Of a stretch of 13,127 nucleotides of DNA, positions 1-7,361 are shown one piece after another. Position 1 is the first letter of the stretch, and each line of letters begins with the position of its first letter. The stretch comes from Pseudomonadales bacterium (GTDB taxonomy: Bacteria; Pseudomonadota; Gammaproteobacteria; Pseudomonadales; Pseudohongiellaceae). The notes below the pieces were generated by a model. The model ran no database searches, had not been told where the DNA came from, and was given only the letters and a program-made list of their open reading frames with translations. A program made the position numbers and the translations under genes. The DNA is taken from positions 1 through 13,127 of the forward strand of contig JAKSCP010000111.1 of the NCBI GenBank assembly GCA_022360535.1, written 5' to 3'.

Positions 1-834
1 GCATTCTTCAAGGCGTTGCTGTTCCTCGGTTCTGGTTCGGTGATACTTGCCATGCATCACGAGCAGGACATCTTCAAGATGGGCGCATTACGTAAGGTGC
101 TGCCGATCTCATTCGCGTCATTCATGATTGGAAGTCTGGCGCTCACCGCGTTCCCCTTTACCTCCGGTTTCTTTTCCAAAGATGAGATTCTGCTCGTTGC
201 CATCGAATTGGAAGGAGTAGGTTTCTGGCTCTGGTTAGGTGGCGTGGTTGGTGCATTCTTTACGGGTATTTATACCTTCCGGCTTATGTTCGTCGTGTTC
301 TTTGGTGAGAATCGGGGCCATCATTGCGAGGGCGAGTACGGCGGTTGGAATATGTCGGTGCCGTTAATGATCTTGATGGTGCTGTCGCTGGTAGGTGGAT
401 TTATTCACATTCCAGTGGAAGCGGTGTTCAGTCACGGCGAAGCTCACGAAGAGCATCATGCCAGTCTGCTAATAGAAGGCATCATGATTGCGGTGCCACT
501 GATTGGTATCGGCATCGCCTATTTGTTCTATGGATCGAAGACCCTGTCTGTCGAAAACCTGATGGCGTCACCGTTCGCACAGAACCTGCACAAATTCTGG
601 AACAGCGGCTGGGGTATGGACTGGTTGTACGACCGCCTGTTTGTGTTTCCGTTTATGTGGCTTGCCCGCATTAATGCTAAAGACATCGTTGACCAATTCT
701 ATGGTCTGGTGGTTGAAGTCAATCGCACCGCCCACCAGATGATCGTGAAATCACAAACCGGTTATTTGCGCTGGTATGCGCTGAGTGTGGCCACTGGCCT
801 GGTGCTGATTATTACGCTGGGAGTATTGTCATGA
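1..834 (+). CDS. nuoL: NADH-quinone oxidoreductase subunit L, C-terminal part (5' truncated)
   Basis: This is the last 277 residues of NuoL, the largest antiporter-like membrane subunit of respiratory complex I, which couples NADH oxidation and quinone reduction to proton pumping. The reading frame is open from base 1, so the gene begins outside the window; the family is usually a little over 600 residues. The first visible residues (AFFKALLFLGSGSV) and the later PFTSGFFSKDEIL match the conserved transmembrane core. The remainder covers the long lateral helix region and the final anchor helix (LSVATGLVLIITLGVLS). A His-rich soluble loop (SHGEAHEEHH) lies around residues 145-154 of the visible part. 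The stop overlaps the nuoM start by four bases (ATGA at 831-834), as expected for coupled genes of one nuo operon. The identification is firm; only the N-terminal half is missing. Confidence 0.97.
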   Translation, partial: AFFKALLFLGSGSVILAMHHEQDIFKMGALRKVLPISFASFMIGSLALTAFPFTSGFFSKDEILLVAIELEGVGFWLWLGGVVGAFFTGIYTFRLMFVVFFGENRGHHCEGEYGGWNMSVPLMILMVLSLVGGFIHIPVEAVFSHGEAHEEHHASLLIEGIMIAVPLIGIGIAYLFYGSKTLSVENLMASPFAQNLHKFWNSGWGMDWLYDRLFVFPFMWLARINAKDIVDQFYGLVVEVNRTAHQMIVKSQTGYLRWYALSVATGLVLIITLGVLS

Positions 835-2330
835 TCCTGGTGGCAATAATCGCGTTGCTCTTCATTGGTGGCATCCTGGCGTGGTTCACGGAATCGATTA
901 ATCCACGCTTACCCAGAGTCGTTGCCTTATTTACAGTTTCTCTCACGCTGATTTTTATGCTCACGTTGTTAGGCAACACAGGAGCAGAATGGATTGCGTC
1001 TGTTGAGGCTGATTGGATACCCCGGTTTGGTATTTCCTTTTATCTGGCAGTAGACGGATTAAGTCTGCTGCTCATCCTGCTCACCGCGTTTCTCGGCATC
1101 ATCTCCATAGGTTCGGCATGGGATGAGATCACCGAGCGAGCTGGTTTCTTCTATTTCAATTTGTTGTGGACTCTGGCCGGTGTAGTAGGTGTGTTCACGG
1201 CGCTGGATTTATTTCTGTTCTTCTTCTTCTGGGAAGTGATGCTGATCCCGATGTACTTCATCATCGCGATCTGGGGGCATGAAAACAAAAATTACGCGGC
1301 GATGAAGTTTTTTATATTCACCCAGGTTACCGGCATGCTGATGCTGGTGTCTATTTTGGTGCTGGCGTATTTCCACTACGTACAAACGGGCGCATTCAGC
1401 TTTAACTACCATGATTTGCTCAACGTCAGCTTTTCTGGCCGCCTAGAGATGTGGGTGATGCTGGGCTTCTTCGTTGCCTTTGCAACCAAGTTGCCGAGCG
1501 TACCGATTCATAGCTGGCTCCCGGACGCTCACAGCCAGGCGCCGACGGCAGGCAGTGTGATTCTTGCCGGCATTTTGTTGAAGACCGGTGCCTACGGATT
1601 GATACGGTTTGCCGTGCCACTGTTTCCTGCGGCTTCGATGGAGTTCGCGCCGGTAGCGATGACTCTGGCGGCGATCAGTATTCTGTACTGCGCGAAGGTC
1701 GCGTTTGCGCAACACGATATCAAGCGCTTGATTGCCTACACCAGTGTCAGCCATATGGGCTTTGTGACACTGGGTGTTTACGCCTGGAACGAGCAGGCGC
1801 TGCAAGGCGCGGTGATGACCATGTTGGCTCATGGCCTGAGTGCGGCAGCTCTGTTCATGTTGGCCGGCGGTCTGCAGCATCGAATCCATACTCGTAACAT
1901 GCCTGATATGGGTGGTTTCTGGGCCAAGGTGCCACGCATGGCAATCGTGGCGTTGTTCTTTTCCGTTGCTGCCTTGGGTATGCCGGGGCTTGGTAATTTC
2001 ATTGGTGAGTTTCTGGCTCTGCTGGGTGCTTTCCAGGCCAATATCTGGCTTACGGTGGTGTCGGCATTTGGTTTGATCTTTGCCTCGGTGTATTCGCTTT
2101 GGGTGATTCAGAAAGTCTTTCAGGGCGAGTACAACAGTTCGAAGTTTGATGACAGTCATCTCAGCGATCTAAGCCGGAGAGAAATGCTGTACTTCGGTGC
2201 CATGATGATCGGACTGGTGTGGATGGGTATGTACCCACAATCGTTCCTGGATTTATCCGCTGGTACCCTGAGTGGGCTATTGTCCGCTACCACTGATGCT
2301 GCGGTGGCAGCAGTGGAGGTGGCGCAATGA
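831..2330 (+). CDS. nuoM: NADH-quinone oxidoreductase subunit M
   Basis: NuoM is one of the three antiporter-like proton-channel subunits in the membrane arm of complex I. The 499-residue length fits the family. Conserved charged residues of the channel are visible: Glu135 in FFWEVMLIPMY, Lys220 in ATKLPSVPIHSWLPDAH with His227, Lys251 in GILLKTGAYGLIR, and Glu393 in NFIGEFLALLG. These correspond to the residues known in this family as essential for proton transfer. The protein is hydrophobic along its whole length, consistent with about 14 membrane helices. The ATG start at 831 is supported by GGGAG at 819-823, seven bases upstream inside the nuoL end. The gene overlaps nuoL and nuoN by four bases each, implying translational coupling within one operon. 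No disruption is seen. Confidence 0.98.
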   Translation: MILVAIIALLFIGGILAWFTESINPRLPRVVALFTVSLTLIFMLTLLGNTGAEWIASVEADWIPRFGISFYLAVDGLSLLLILLTAFLGIISIGSAWDEITERAGFFYFNLLWTLAGVVGVFTALDLFLFFFFWEVMLIPMYFIIAIWGHENKNYAAMKFFIFTQVTGMLMLVSILVLAYFHYVQTGAFSFNYHDLLNVSFSGRLEMWVMLGFFVAFATKLPSVPIHSWLPDAHSQAPTAGSVILAGILLKTGAYGLIRFAVPLFPAASMEFAPVAMTLAAISILYCAKVAFAQHDIKRLIAYTSVSHMGFVTLGVYAWNEQALQGAVMTMLAHGLSAAALFMLAGGLQHRIHTRNMPDMGGFWAKVPRMAIVALFFSVAALGMPGLGNFIGEFLALLGAFQANIWLTVVSAFGLIFASVYSLWVIQKVFQGEYNSSKFDDSHLSDLSRREMLYFGAMMIGLVWMGMYPQSFLDLSAGTLSGLLSATTDAAVAAVEVAQ

Positions 2331-3799
2331 CAATGACGTTATCTGATCTGCTGCCTTTGATGCCGCTGTTGCTAGTGACTGGCACGGCAGTGTTAGCCAT
2401 GGCTGTGGTTGGTATTAAACGCCACTATACGCTGACGGTGCTGGTGACTATTACCGGTTTGTTGCTTGCGACTATCGTGGCGGCGACGATGATGTCGTCC
2501 ACTAATCAACAGGTAACGCCGCTTCTCATCGTCGATCAGTACAGCTTGTTCTTTACTGTAATTACCTGTGCCAGTGCGATGTTCATCGCGATTCTCAGCT
2601 ATCCGTATCTGCAGAATCTGCAGGATCAGCGCGAAGAATATTATTTATTGCTTGGTGTCGCGACGATCGGAGCTGTGGTGATGGTAAGCAGTAACCATTT
2701 TGTCAGCACGATTTTAGGATTGGAAACCCTCAGCATGTCTCTCTACGGCATGGTGGCCTATCCGGTACATGTTAAGGACTCCGCCAAGTTCCCTCTGGAA
2801 GCTTCGGTGAAGTATCTGGTGCTGTCTGCAGCCGCCTCAGGCTTCATGCTATTCGGTATGGCTCTGGTGTATGCACAGACTGGCACCTTGGCTTTTAGCA
2901 GTGTTGTGGAGCTGGTTAATGGTGAGACAGAAGGGCTGGGAGCAGGTTTTTCCGTCGTCGCACTGCTTATGATTGTGGCTGGCGTTGCTTTCAAACTATC
3001 GCTGGCGCCTTTTCATATGTGGACGCCGGATGTTTACGAAGGATCGCCAATTCCGGCAACCACTTACCTGGCCACGATCGGTAAGGCGGGCATGTTTGTT
3101 GTGCTGTTGCGTTTTATTGAAGCTTCAGATGCGCTGGAGTTCGAAGGGGTGGTGCTGGTGCTGTCGTTATTGGCTGCGGCATCTATCCTGGCTGGCAATC
3201 TATTGGCACTGCTGCAGGAAAACATCAAACGCATCCTGGCGTATTCATCCATCGCCCATATGGGTTATGTGTTGATCGCGATTATCGCCAGCTTTTATGT
3301 TGAAGGTAGCATTAGTGTGGAAGCAGTAACTTTCTACCTGCTGGCTTACATGATCATGTCGCTTGGTGCCTTTGGAGTTGCCTCGGTGATTTCTTCCAGC
3401 GAAACTGAGCGTGACCATATCGATGATTACACGGGTCTGTTCTGGCGTTCACCGTGGTTAGCACTGGTGTTTACCGGAATGCTACTGTCACTAGCCGGTA
3501 TCCCTCTCACTGTTGGTTTCATCGGTAAGTTCTACTTGTTCTTTGCCGGGGTTGAAGCGGCCCTGTGGATGCTATTAGTCGCCTTGATCATCGGTAGCGG
3601 CATTGGGCTCTATTACTATTTGCGAATAGTCTACCGAATGGTGTTGAAGGCAGACGCTGCGACTCCGTTGACCAGCAATGGTGCCGCCAGTCTCAGTGCC
3701 TACGGTGTGCTGGCAGTATTGTTCGTGCTTTTACTCATCCTGGGGGTTTATCCTGCCCCGGTCATGAATCTCATTGAGGTGATCTCGGCCACCATTTAG
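2327..3799 (+). CDS. nuoN: NADH-quinone oxidoreductase subunit N
   Basis: NuoN is the third antiporter-like subunit of complex I, placed in the membrane arm next to the small subunits close to the quinone module. It is normally the last gene of the nuo operon, as it appears to be here. The 490-residue length matches the family. Key charged positions are present: Glu133 in GLETLSMSLYGM, Lys223 and His230 in AFKLSLAPFHMWTPDVYEGSP, and Lys253 in ATIGKAGM. The ATG at 2327 has a near-perfect ribosome site, GGAGGT at 2315-2320 with a six-base spacer, inside the nuoM 3' end. An alternative ATG two codons later (2333) is less well spaced. The next gene starts 86 bases downstream, and I see no clear rho-independent terminator in the gap, so read-through is possible. 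Confidence 0.98.
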   Translation: MTMTLSDLLPLMPLLLVTGTAVLAMAVVGIKRHYTLTVLVTITGLLLATIVAATMMSSTNQQVTPLLIVDQYSLFFTVITCASAMFIAILSYPYLQNLQDQREEYYLLLGVATIGAVVMVSSNHFVSTILGLETLSMSLYGMVAYPVHVKDSAKFPLEASVKYLVLSAAASGFMLFGMALVYAQTGTLAFSSVVELVNGETEGLGAGFSVVALLMIVAGVAFKLSLAPFHMWTPDVYEGSPIPATTYLATIGKAGMFVVLLRFIEASDALEFEGVVLVLSLLAAASILAGNLLALLQENIKRILAYSSIAHMGYVLIAIIASFYVEGSISVEAVTFYLLAYMIMSLGAFGVASVISSSETERDHIDDYTGLFWRSPWLALVFTGMLLSLAGIPLTVGFIGKFYLFFAGVEAALWMLLVALIIGSGIGLYYYLRIVYRMVLKADAATPLTSNGAASLSAYGVLAVLFVLLLILGVYPAPVMNLIEVISATI

Positions 3800-3858
3800 A
3801 CGCATTCGGCCGGGCAGGCACTATTCGAACGCGTCACAGATCGCAGTGCAGAAAAATT

Positions 3859-3879
3859 CCAGGCGAGTAAAGGGCCTGG
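3859..3879 (+). other. small hairpin just upstream of the RnfG-like gene
   Basis: CCAGGC at 3859-3864 and GCCTGG at 3874-3879 form a perfect 6-base inverted repeat with a 9-base loop. The loop end (AAAGG, continuing into GGG) is the only Shine-Dalgarno-like stretch before the ATG at 3886. The hairpin could therefore partly occlude translation initiation, or it may be chance. There is no T-run after it, so it does not look like a terminator. The rest of the 3800-3885 gap shows no other structure I can name. Confidence 0.3.
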
Positions 3880-3885
3880 TAACTC

Positions 3886-4533
3886 ATGCGCCTTAAACCA
3901 GATCTCATTCAATTGGTTCCATTATTCCTAGCCATTAGCGTGCTCGTCGGGCTGCATTGGTGGGGACAGGACAGCTTGCTCGCACAGCAGTTGGAGTTCG
4001 ACCGATCCAATCTGCGGCAATTCTTCGAAACGGACAGTTTCGATAATGATCTTGTGACCGACGCGTACCTGATTCCAGTTGAGGCTGAAGACTCTCCTCT
4101 GGTGAATACTCATTTGCTGGGTTTACAAAGGGATCGTCTGGCCTATCGGGCGAGAAGCAACGGAGAGGTAGTCGCTGTTGCGGTTCCCGCCACGGCAGAA
4201 GACGGATTCAATGGCGTGGTTGAGTTACTCATTTCCGTGGACATGTTTGGCCGCATCGGTGCGGCAAGAGTCATCGAGGATTTAACTGGAGATGATCTGT
4301 ACGGCACTGTGGCGACTATCGAATCCAAATGGATGGAGGAATTTAGCGGAGCCACCATGCGGGACATTCTTGGCATTAGTTGGTCAACCATCACAGCAGA
4401 CCGGGAATATGACCAGTTCGTTGGTGCCTCCATCACGCCGAAGGCAGTATCGAATCGAATCTACGATGCCTTGGTGTTTTATCAGTCAAACCGTATAGAA
4501 CTCATGCGCGGAGCTAGCATTGAACTTCAATGA
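3886..4533 (+). CDS. membrane-anchored RnfG-like FMN-binding domain protein
   Basis: This 215-residue protein has one N-terminal hydrophobic segment (about residues 8-26, then HWW). The C-terminal half resembles the FMN-binding domain of RnfG/RsxG and NqrC: VELLISVDMFGRIGAARVIED (about 112-132), a region where RnfG has its ETPGLG motif (here EDLTGDDLYG), a W-x-x-x-F stretch, and DQFVGASITPKAV at 176-188. In RnfG the last motif reads DQFxGATITPxAV, and its Thr carries FMN attached by the flavin transferase ApbE; here the residue is Ser182. A second string, SGAT, at 154-157 lies in the wrong place and is probably coincidental. The domain would be expected on the periplasmic side. No other rnf genes are nearby; the gene stands alone between nuoN and a methyltransferase, with a 14-base overlap into the latter. 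A role in electron transfer is inference from the family only. Confidence 0.75.
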   Translation: MRLKPDLIQLVPLFLAISVLVGLHWWGQDSLLAQQLEFDRSNLRQFFETDSFDNDLVTDAYLIPVEAEDSPLVNTHLLGLQRDRLAYRARSNGEVVAVAVPATAEDGFNGVVELLISVDMFGRIGAARVIEDLTGDDLYGTVATIESKWMEEFSGATMRDILGISWSTITADREYDQFVGASITPKAVSNRIYDALVFYQSNRIELMRGASIELQ

Positions 4534-5275
4534 TCATTTCTCTGGGCATGCGGGGGTGTACGCAGCAGCACGCCCCGACTACCCGCATGAGCTCTTCGAG
4601 TATTTAAACGGGATTTGCAGCAAGCATGAGATTGCCTTTGATTGTGCGGCGGGCAATGGCCAGGCTACCCGGGGTTTGTTGCCGTTTTTTTCTGTTGTGC
4701 TAATGAGCGATGGCAGTTCTAAGCAAATCGAACAGGCAAAGGCCTTGTGTGAAAAGTCTGCGTCGCTGCACGCCAGCGTGATGCTCGCTGAAAATCTGGG
4801 ACTCAAATCGGCAACGCTGGATCTGGTGACCGTGGCCCAGGCCTTACACTGGTTTAACCTGGATAATTTTTTTACCGAAGTAGACAGAGTACTGAGGACC
4901 GACGGAGTTTTTGCCTGTTGGAGTTACGGTATCCACAGCATTAACCAAAGTTGCGACAGAGTTGTTTATCGACTGTACGAGGACATAGTTGGTGAGTACT
5001 GGCCACCACAACGACGTCTGGTTGAAAACCACTATGCCGGGATTGACTTCCCGCTTACTGAAGTGACGGTGCCTGATTTCAAGCTGGAGAAACAATGGTC
5101 GATAGAGCAGGTTTTGGGGTACCTCCGTTCCTGGTCTGCGGTGCAGCGTTACGCTAAAGATCGCCAGCAAGATCCTGTGGCGATTATCGAGCCTGATTTG
5201 CGGCTGGCCTTTGGTGAAGAGAAGGTGAGAACTATTAGCTGGCCTTTGAATCTAATTGTAAGAAAGAAGGCATAG
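4520..5275 (+). CDS. class I SAM-dependent methyltransferase (Methyltransf_11 type)
   Basis: This 251-residue cytoplasmic protein has a Rossmann-type SAM-binding fold. Motif I is DCAAGNGQATRGL (41-53). An acidic residue ends the second strand (Asp64 in MSDGSSKQIEQA). The motif around LDLVTVAQALHWFNLDNFF (100-118) and VDRVLRTDGVFACWSYG (121-137) follow the usual order of this family, whose substrates include trans-aconitate and other small acids. The actual substrate cannot be read from the sequence. The start is TTG at 4520. It is preferred because GGAG at 4510-4513 sits six bases upstream and because NFNDHFSGHAGVYAAARPDYP matches the typical family N-terminus (FKDHFS...Y...RPxYP). It overlaps the preceding gene by 14 bases, suggesting translational coupling. 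Confidence 0.85.
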   Translation: MNFNDHFSGHAGVYAAARPDYPHELFEYLNGICSKHEIAFDCAAGNGQATRGLLPFFSVVLMSDGSSKQIEQAKALCEKSASLHASVMLAENLGLKSATLDLVTVAQALHWFNLDNFFTEVDRVLRTDGVFACWSYGIHSINQSCDRVVYRLYEDIVGEYWPPQRRLVENHYAGIDFPLTEVTVPDFKLEKQWSIEQVLGYLRSWSAVQRYAKDRQQDPVAIIEPDLRLAFGEEKVRTISWPLNLIVRKKA

Positions 5276-5341
5276 ACTTCAGTTAACCTGCCGGGAATGA
5301 AAGTCACCGCAAGTGAACCATCGTTGTTACGGGAGAATCGT

Positions 5342-6367
5342 GTGAGCAAGATAGCAGTGATTGGGGGTGGCAGTTTTGGAACTGTCATCGCAAACATCAC
5401 GGCACTCAATGGGCATTCAGTCATGTTCTGGATGCGTAGTGAAGAACTTGTGCAGGAAGTAAACGAAAAGCACGAGAATTCACAGTATTTACCGGGCTAC
5501 AAGCTGAGTGAACTGGTAGTGGCAACTCATGACATGGAAGCGGCGGTTGCTGACAGTGATCTGGTTTTTGTGGCGGTGCCCAGCGGTTCGTTTCGTTCGG
5601 TAGTGCAGCAACTGGTCAGTTGCGTGTCTAGTAATACCATGTTGGTGAGTACTACCAAGGGTATAGAGGCAGGCAGCTTTAAGCTGATGAGCCAGATTCT
5701 GTCTGAGGAATCACCCGATTCGCAGGTCGGTGTGTTGAGCGGTCCCAACCTGGCCAAGGAGATTGCCGCCGGCCATCTGACAGGAACAGTAATCGCCAGC
5801 CCCCACGAAGCTGTTCGTGAAACCGTAAAGGAAGTACTGAAATCTGAACATTTTCGCGTCTATACCAACGATGATATGTTCGGTGTTGAATTGGGCGGGT
5901 CATTAAAGAACATTTACGCCATCATTGCCGGTATGGCAGAAGCCATTGGTTTGGGGCACAACACCAACAGCATGTTGGTCACACGCAGTCTTACTGAAAT
6001 GGCCAGATTCGGCAGCGAGCTGGGAGCTGATCCGATGACGTTCCTGGGACTATCGGGGGTCGGCGATTTAGTAGTGACCTGTTCTACACCGCTGAGCCGA
6101 AACTTTCGCATTGGTCAGGCTCTCGGTAGAGGCAAATCGATTGACGAAGCCGTGGCTGAGGTTGGTCAGGTGGCAGAAGGCGTTAACACGGTGAAACTGG
6201 TTAAAGAAAAGGCCGATAAGATGAATGTCTATATGCCACTGGTTACCGGTCTGTATAAAATCATTTATGAGCAAGAGTCCATACGCAACATTATGTCCTC
6301 TCTCATGCTCAGCGAGCAGGCGCTGGATGTCGAGTTTGCCGCCAGTGCTGAGAAAAGTTTGTCCTAA
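5342..6367 (+). CDS. gpsA: NAD(P)-dependent sn-glycerol-3-phosphate dehydrogenase
   Basis: GpsA reduces dihydroxyacetone phosphate to sn-glycerol-3-phosphate, the backbone for phospholipid synthesis, in the cytoplasm. The N-terminal Rossmann motif is GGGSFG (residues 8-13). TTKGIE (104-109), LSGPNLAKEIAAG (132-144) and GVELGGSLKNIYAIIAG (181-197, with the expected catalytic Lys189) follow in family order, ending with LGLSGVGDLVVTC and VAEGVNT. The length is 341 residues from the GTG start, close to the usual ~335-340. GTG at 5342 is chosen because GGAG at 5332-5335 lies six bases upstream and the protein then begins directly with the nucleotide-binding strand. An in-frame ATG at 5297 would add 15 residues with no family counterpart and a ribosome site that is too close. 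The stop TAA lies inside the ribosome site of the next gene, so the two are tightly linked. Confidence 0.96.
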   Translation: MSKIAVIGGGSFGTVIANITALNGHSVMFWMRSEELVQEVNEKHENSQYLPGYKLSELVVATHDMEAAVADSDLVFVAVPSGSFRSVVQQLVSCVSSNTMLVSTTKGIEAGSFKLMSQILSEESPDSQVGVLSGPNLAKEIAAGHLTGTVIASPHEAVRETVKEVLKSEHFRVYTNDDMFGVELGGSLKNIYAIIAGMAEAIGLGHNTNSMLVTRSLTEMARFGSELGADPMTFLGLSGVGDLVVTCSTPLSRNFRIGQALGRGKSIDEAVAEVGQVAEGVNTVKLVKEKADKMNVYMPLVTGLYKIIYEQESIRNIMSSLMLSEQALDVEFAASAEKSLS

Positions 6368-6376
6368 GGAGTTTAC

Positions 6377-6850
6377 ATGTCAGAAGAGTTAGATGATTTG
6401 GTTGATAACCTGAGAGAGCCGTCAACCTGGATTCGGGTATTGTTTATGCTGGTCTTCGGCTTGGTGTTGTACCTCATCATTGTGCCCATTACTTTGGTGC
6501 TGGCACTGGGACAAGCCTTATTCAGTATCGTGACCGGCGATGAGAATGACAATCTCCGAAAGTTTGGTGCCGCCATGAGTCTGTATGTGCATCAGGTTTT
6601 ACGTTTTCTCACGTTCAATTCCGATGAAAAACCGTTTCCGTTTTCCGATTTCCCTGGAATTGATATCAACGATGACATTGATGAGTTAGATGTAACAGAA
6701 GCAGAGGATAAGCCCAAAAAGAAAAAGGCCGGTAAAAAAACCGCCGCCAGGACTGTGAAGAAAACTCCACGTAAGCGGGCAACAACCAAGAAAGCAGCAT
6801 CAGCAGAAAAGAAGGAGGACGGTTCGGACGGTGAGCCTGTCAGCGATTGA
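6377..6850 (+). CDS. DUF4389 membrane protein with lysine-rich H1-like tail
   Basis: This 157-residue protein has a DUF4389-type N-terminal half: a short acidic lead (MSEELDDLVDNLREPSTWIR), one long or two closely packed hydrophobic segments (about 20-52), then LRKFGAAMSLYVHQVLRFLTFNSDEKPFPFSDFP (60-93), the most recognisable family stretch. From about 112 to 146 it carries a Lys/Arg/Ala/Thr tail with 17 basic residues in 35 (KPKKKKAGKKTAAR, KKTPRKRATTKK), like histone H1 or AlgP-type bacterial tails. The end is acidic (EDGSDGEPVSD). The DUF4389 function is unknown. The ATG at 6377 has AAGGAG at 6366-6371, which contains the gpsA stop codon. It sits between gpsA and sixA, a neighbourhood I recall for this family in gammaproteobacteria. 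The tail could bind DNA, RNA or acidic membrane lipid; that is inference. Confidence 0.85.
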   Translation: MSEELDDLVDNLREPSTWIRVLFMLVFGLVLYLIIVPITLVLALGQALFSIVTGDENDNLRKFGAAMSLYVHQVLRFLTFNSDEKPFPFSDFPGIDINDDIDELDVTEAEDKPKKKKAGKKTAARTVKKTPRKRATTKKAASAEKKEDGSDGEPVSD

Positions 6851-6879
6851 ATTGAAAATGGTATTCGCAGGTAGAGTCG

Positions 6880-7356
6880 ATGCGCCTCGTGCTATTCCGA
6901 CACGGTGAAGCGGAATCCTACGCCGAGAGTGATTCCTCGCGTCAGCTCACAAAATCCGGATCAACCGACAATCACAAGGTGATTGCAAAACTCAGGGATA
7001 GCTTAGACATCCCGCGGGAAATTCTGTGCAGCCCTTATCTACGGGCTCAACAGACCGCCACAGACTTGATTTCGGCCATTCCCGGACTTAGATTTCAAGA
7101 ATTCGAGTTGCTGGTACCCCATACCAAGTGTACACAGCTACTGAGCTCCTTAGCTGAGCGGTTGGAGGCAGAGGTGGCAAAGAGCGGGCTGATGTTGGTT
7201 GGCCATAATCCATTGTTGTCCGACTTGCTCTGCCTGCTGGTCGATGGGCAAACACCGGCAGACCGCTACCTTGGTACCAGTAATATTGTTAGCCTAAGGC
7301 TTGAAGTAATGGCGCCCGGGTGTGCAGAATTAGAGTCATGGTTTACACCAGATTAA
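6880..7356 (+). CDS. sixA: phosphohistidine phosphatase SixA
   Basis: This is a small (158 residues) histidine phosphatase-superfamily enzyme. The SixA family removes phosphate from phosphohistidine; in E. coli it acts on proteins such as the ArcB HPt domain and the nitrogen-related PTS. The N-terminal RHGE motif is at residues 7-10 (catalytic His8). The second arginine region is SPYLRAQQTA (51-60) and the second histidine motif is VGHNPLLSDLL (107-117, His109). LTKSG (23-27) fits the usual LTxxG of the family. The length matches E. coli SixA (about 160). The start ATG at 6880 is preceded by AGGT and AGAG elements at 6869-6876. It follows the DUF4389 gene by 29 bases and is closely followed by the DUF4892 gene, so probably all share a transcript with gpsA. 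The partner histidine kinase or PTS protein is not in the window. Confidence 0.92.
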   Translation: MRLVLFRHGEAESYAESDSSRQLTKSGSTDNHKVIAKLRDSLDIPREILCSPYLRAQQTATDLISAIPGLRFQEFELLVPHTKCTQLLSSLAERLEAEVAKSGLMLVGHNPLLSDLLCLLVDGQTPADRYLGTSNIVSLRLEVMAPGCAELESWFTPD

Positions 7357-7361
7357 ATATT

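Noticed and set aside
430..462. His-rich loop in NuoL (SHGEAHEEHH), considered as a metal site
   Set aside because: Histidine-rich variable loops at this point are not unusual in NuoL and nothing else supports metal binding.
1443..2159. Minus-strand open frame of 238 codons opposite nuoM
   Set aside because: It is a shadow of nuoM, has an unnatural His/Arg/Gln-rich composition, and has no ribosome site or family resemblance.
4345..4356. SGAT string in the RnfG-like protein as the flavin attachment site
   Set aside because: It lies about 25 residues before the position that aligns with the RnfG site (DQFVGASITP), so it is probably coincidental.
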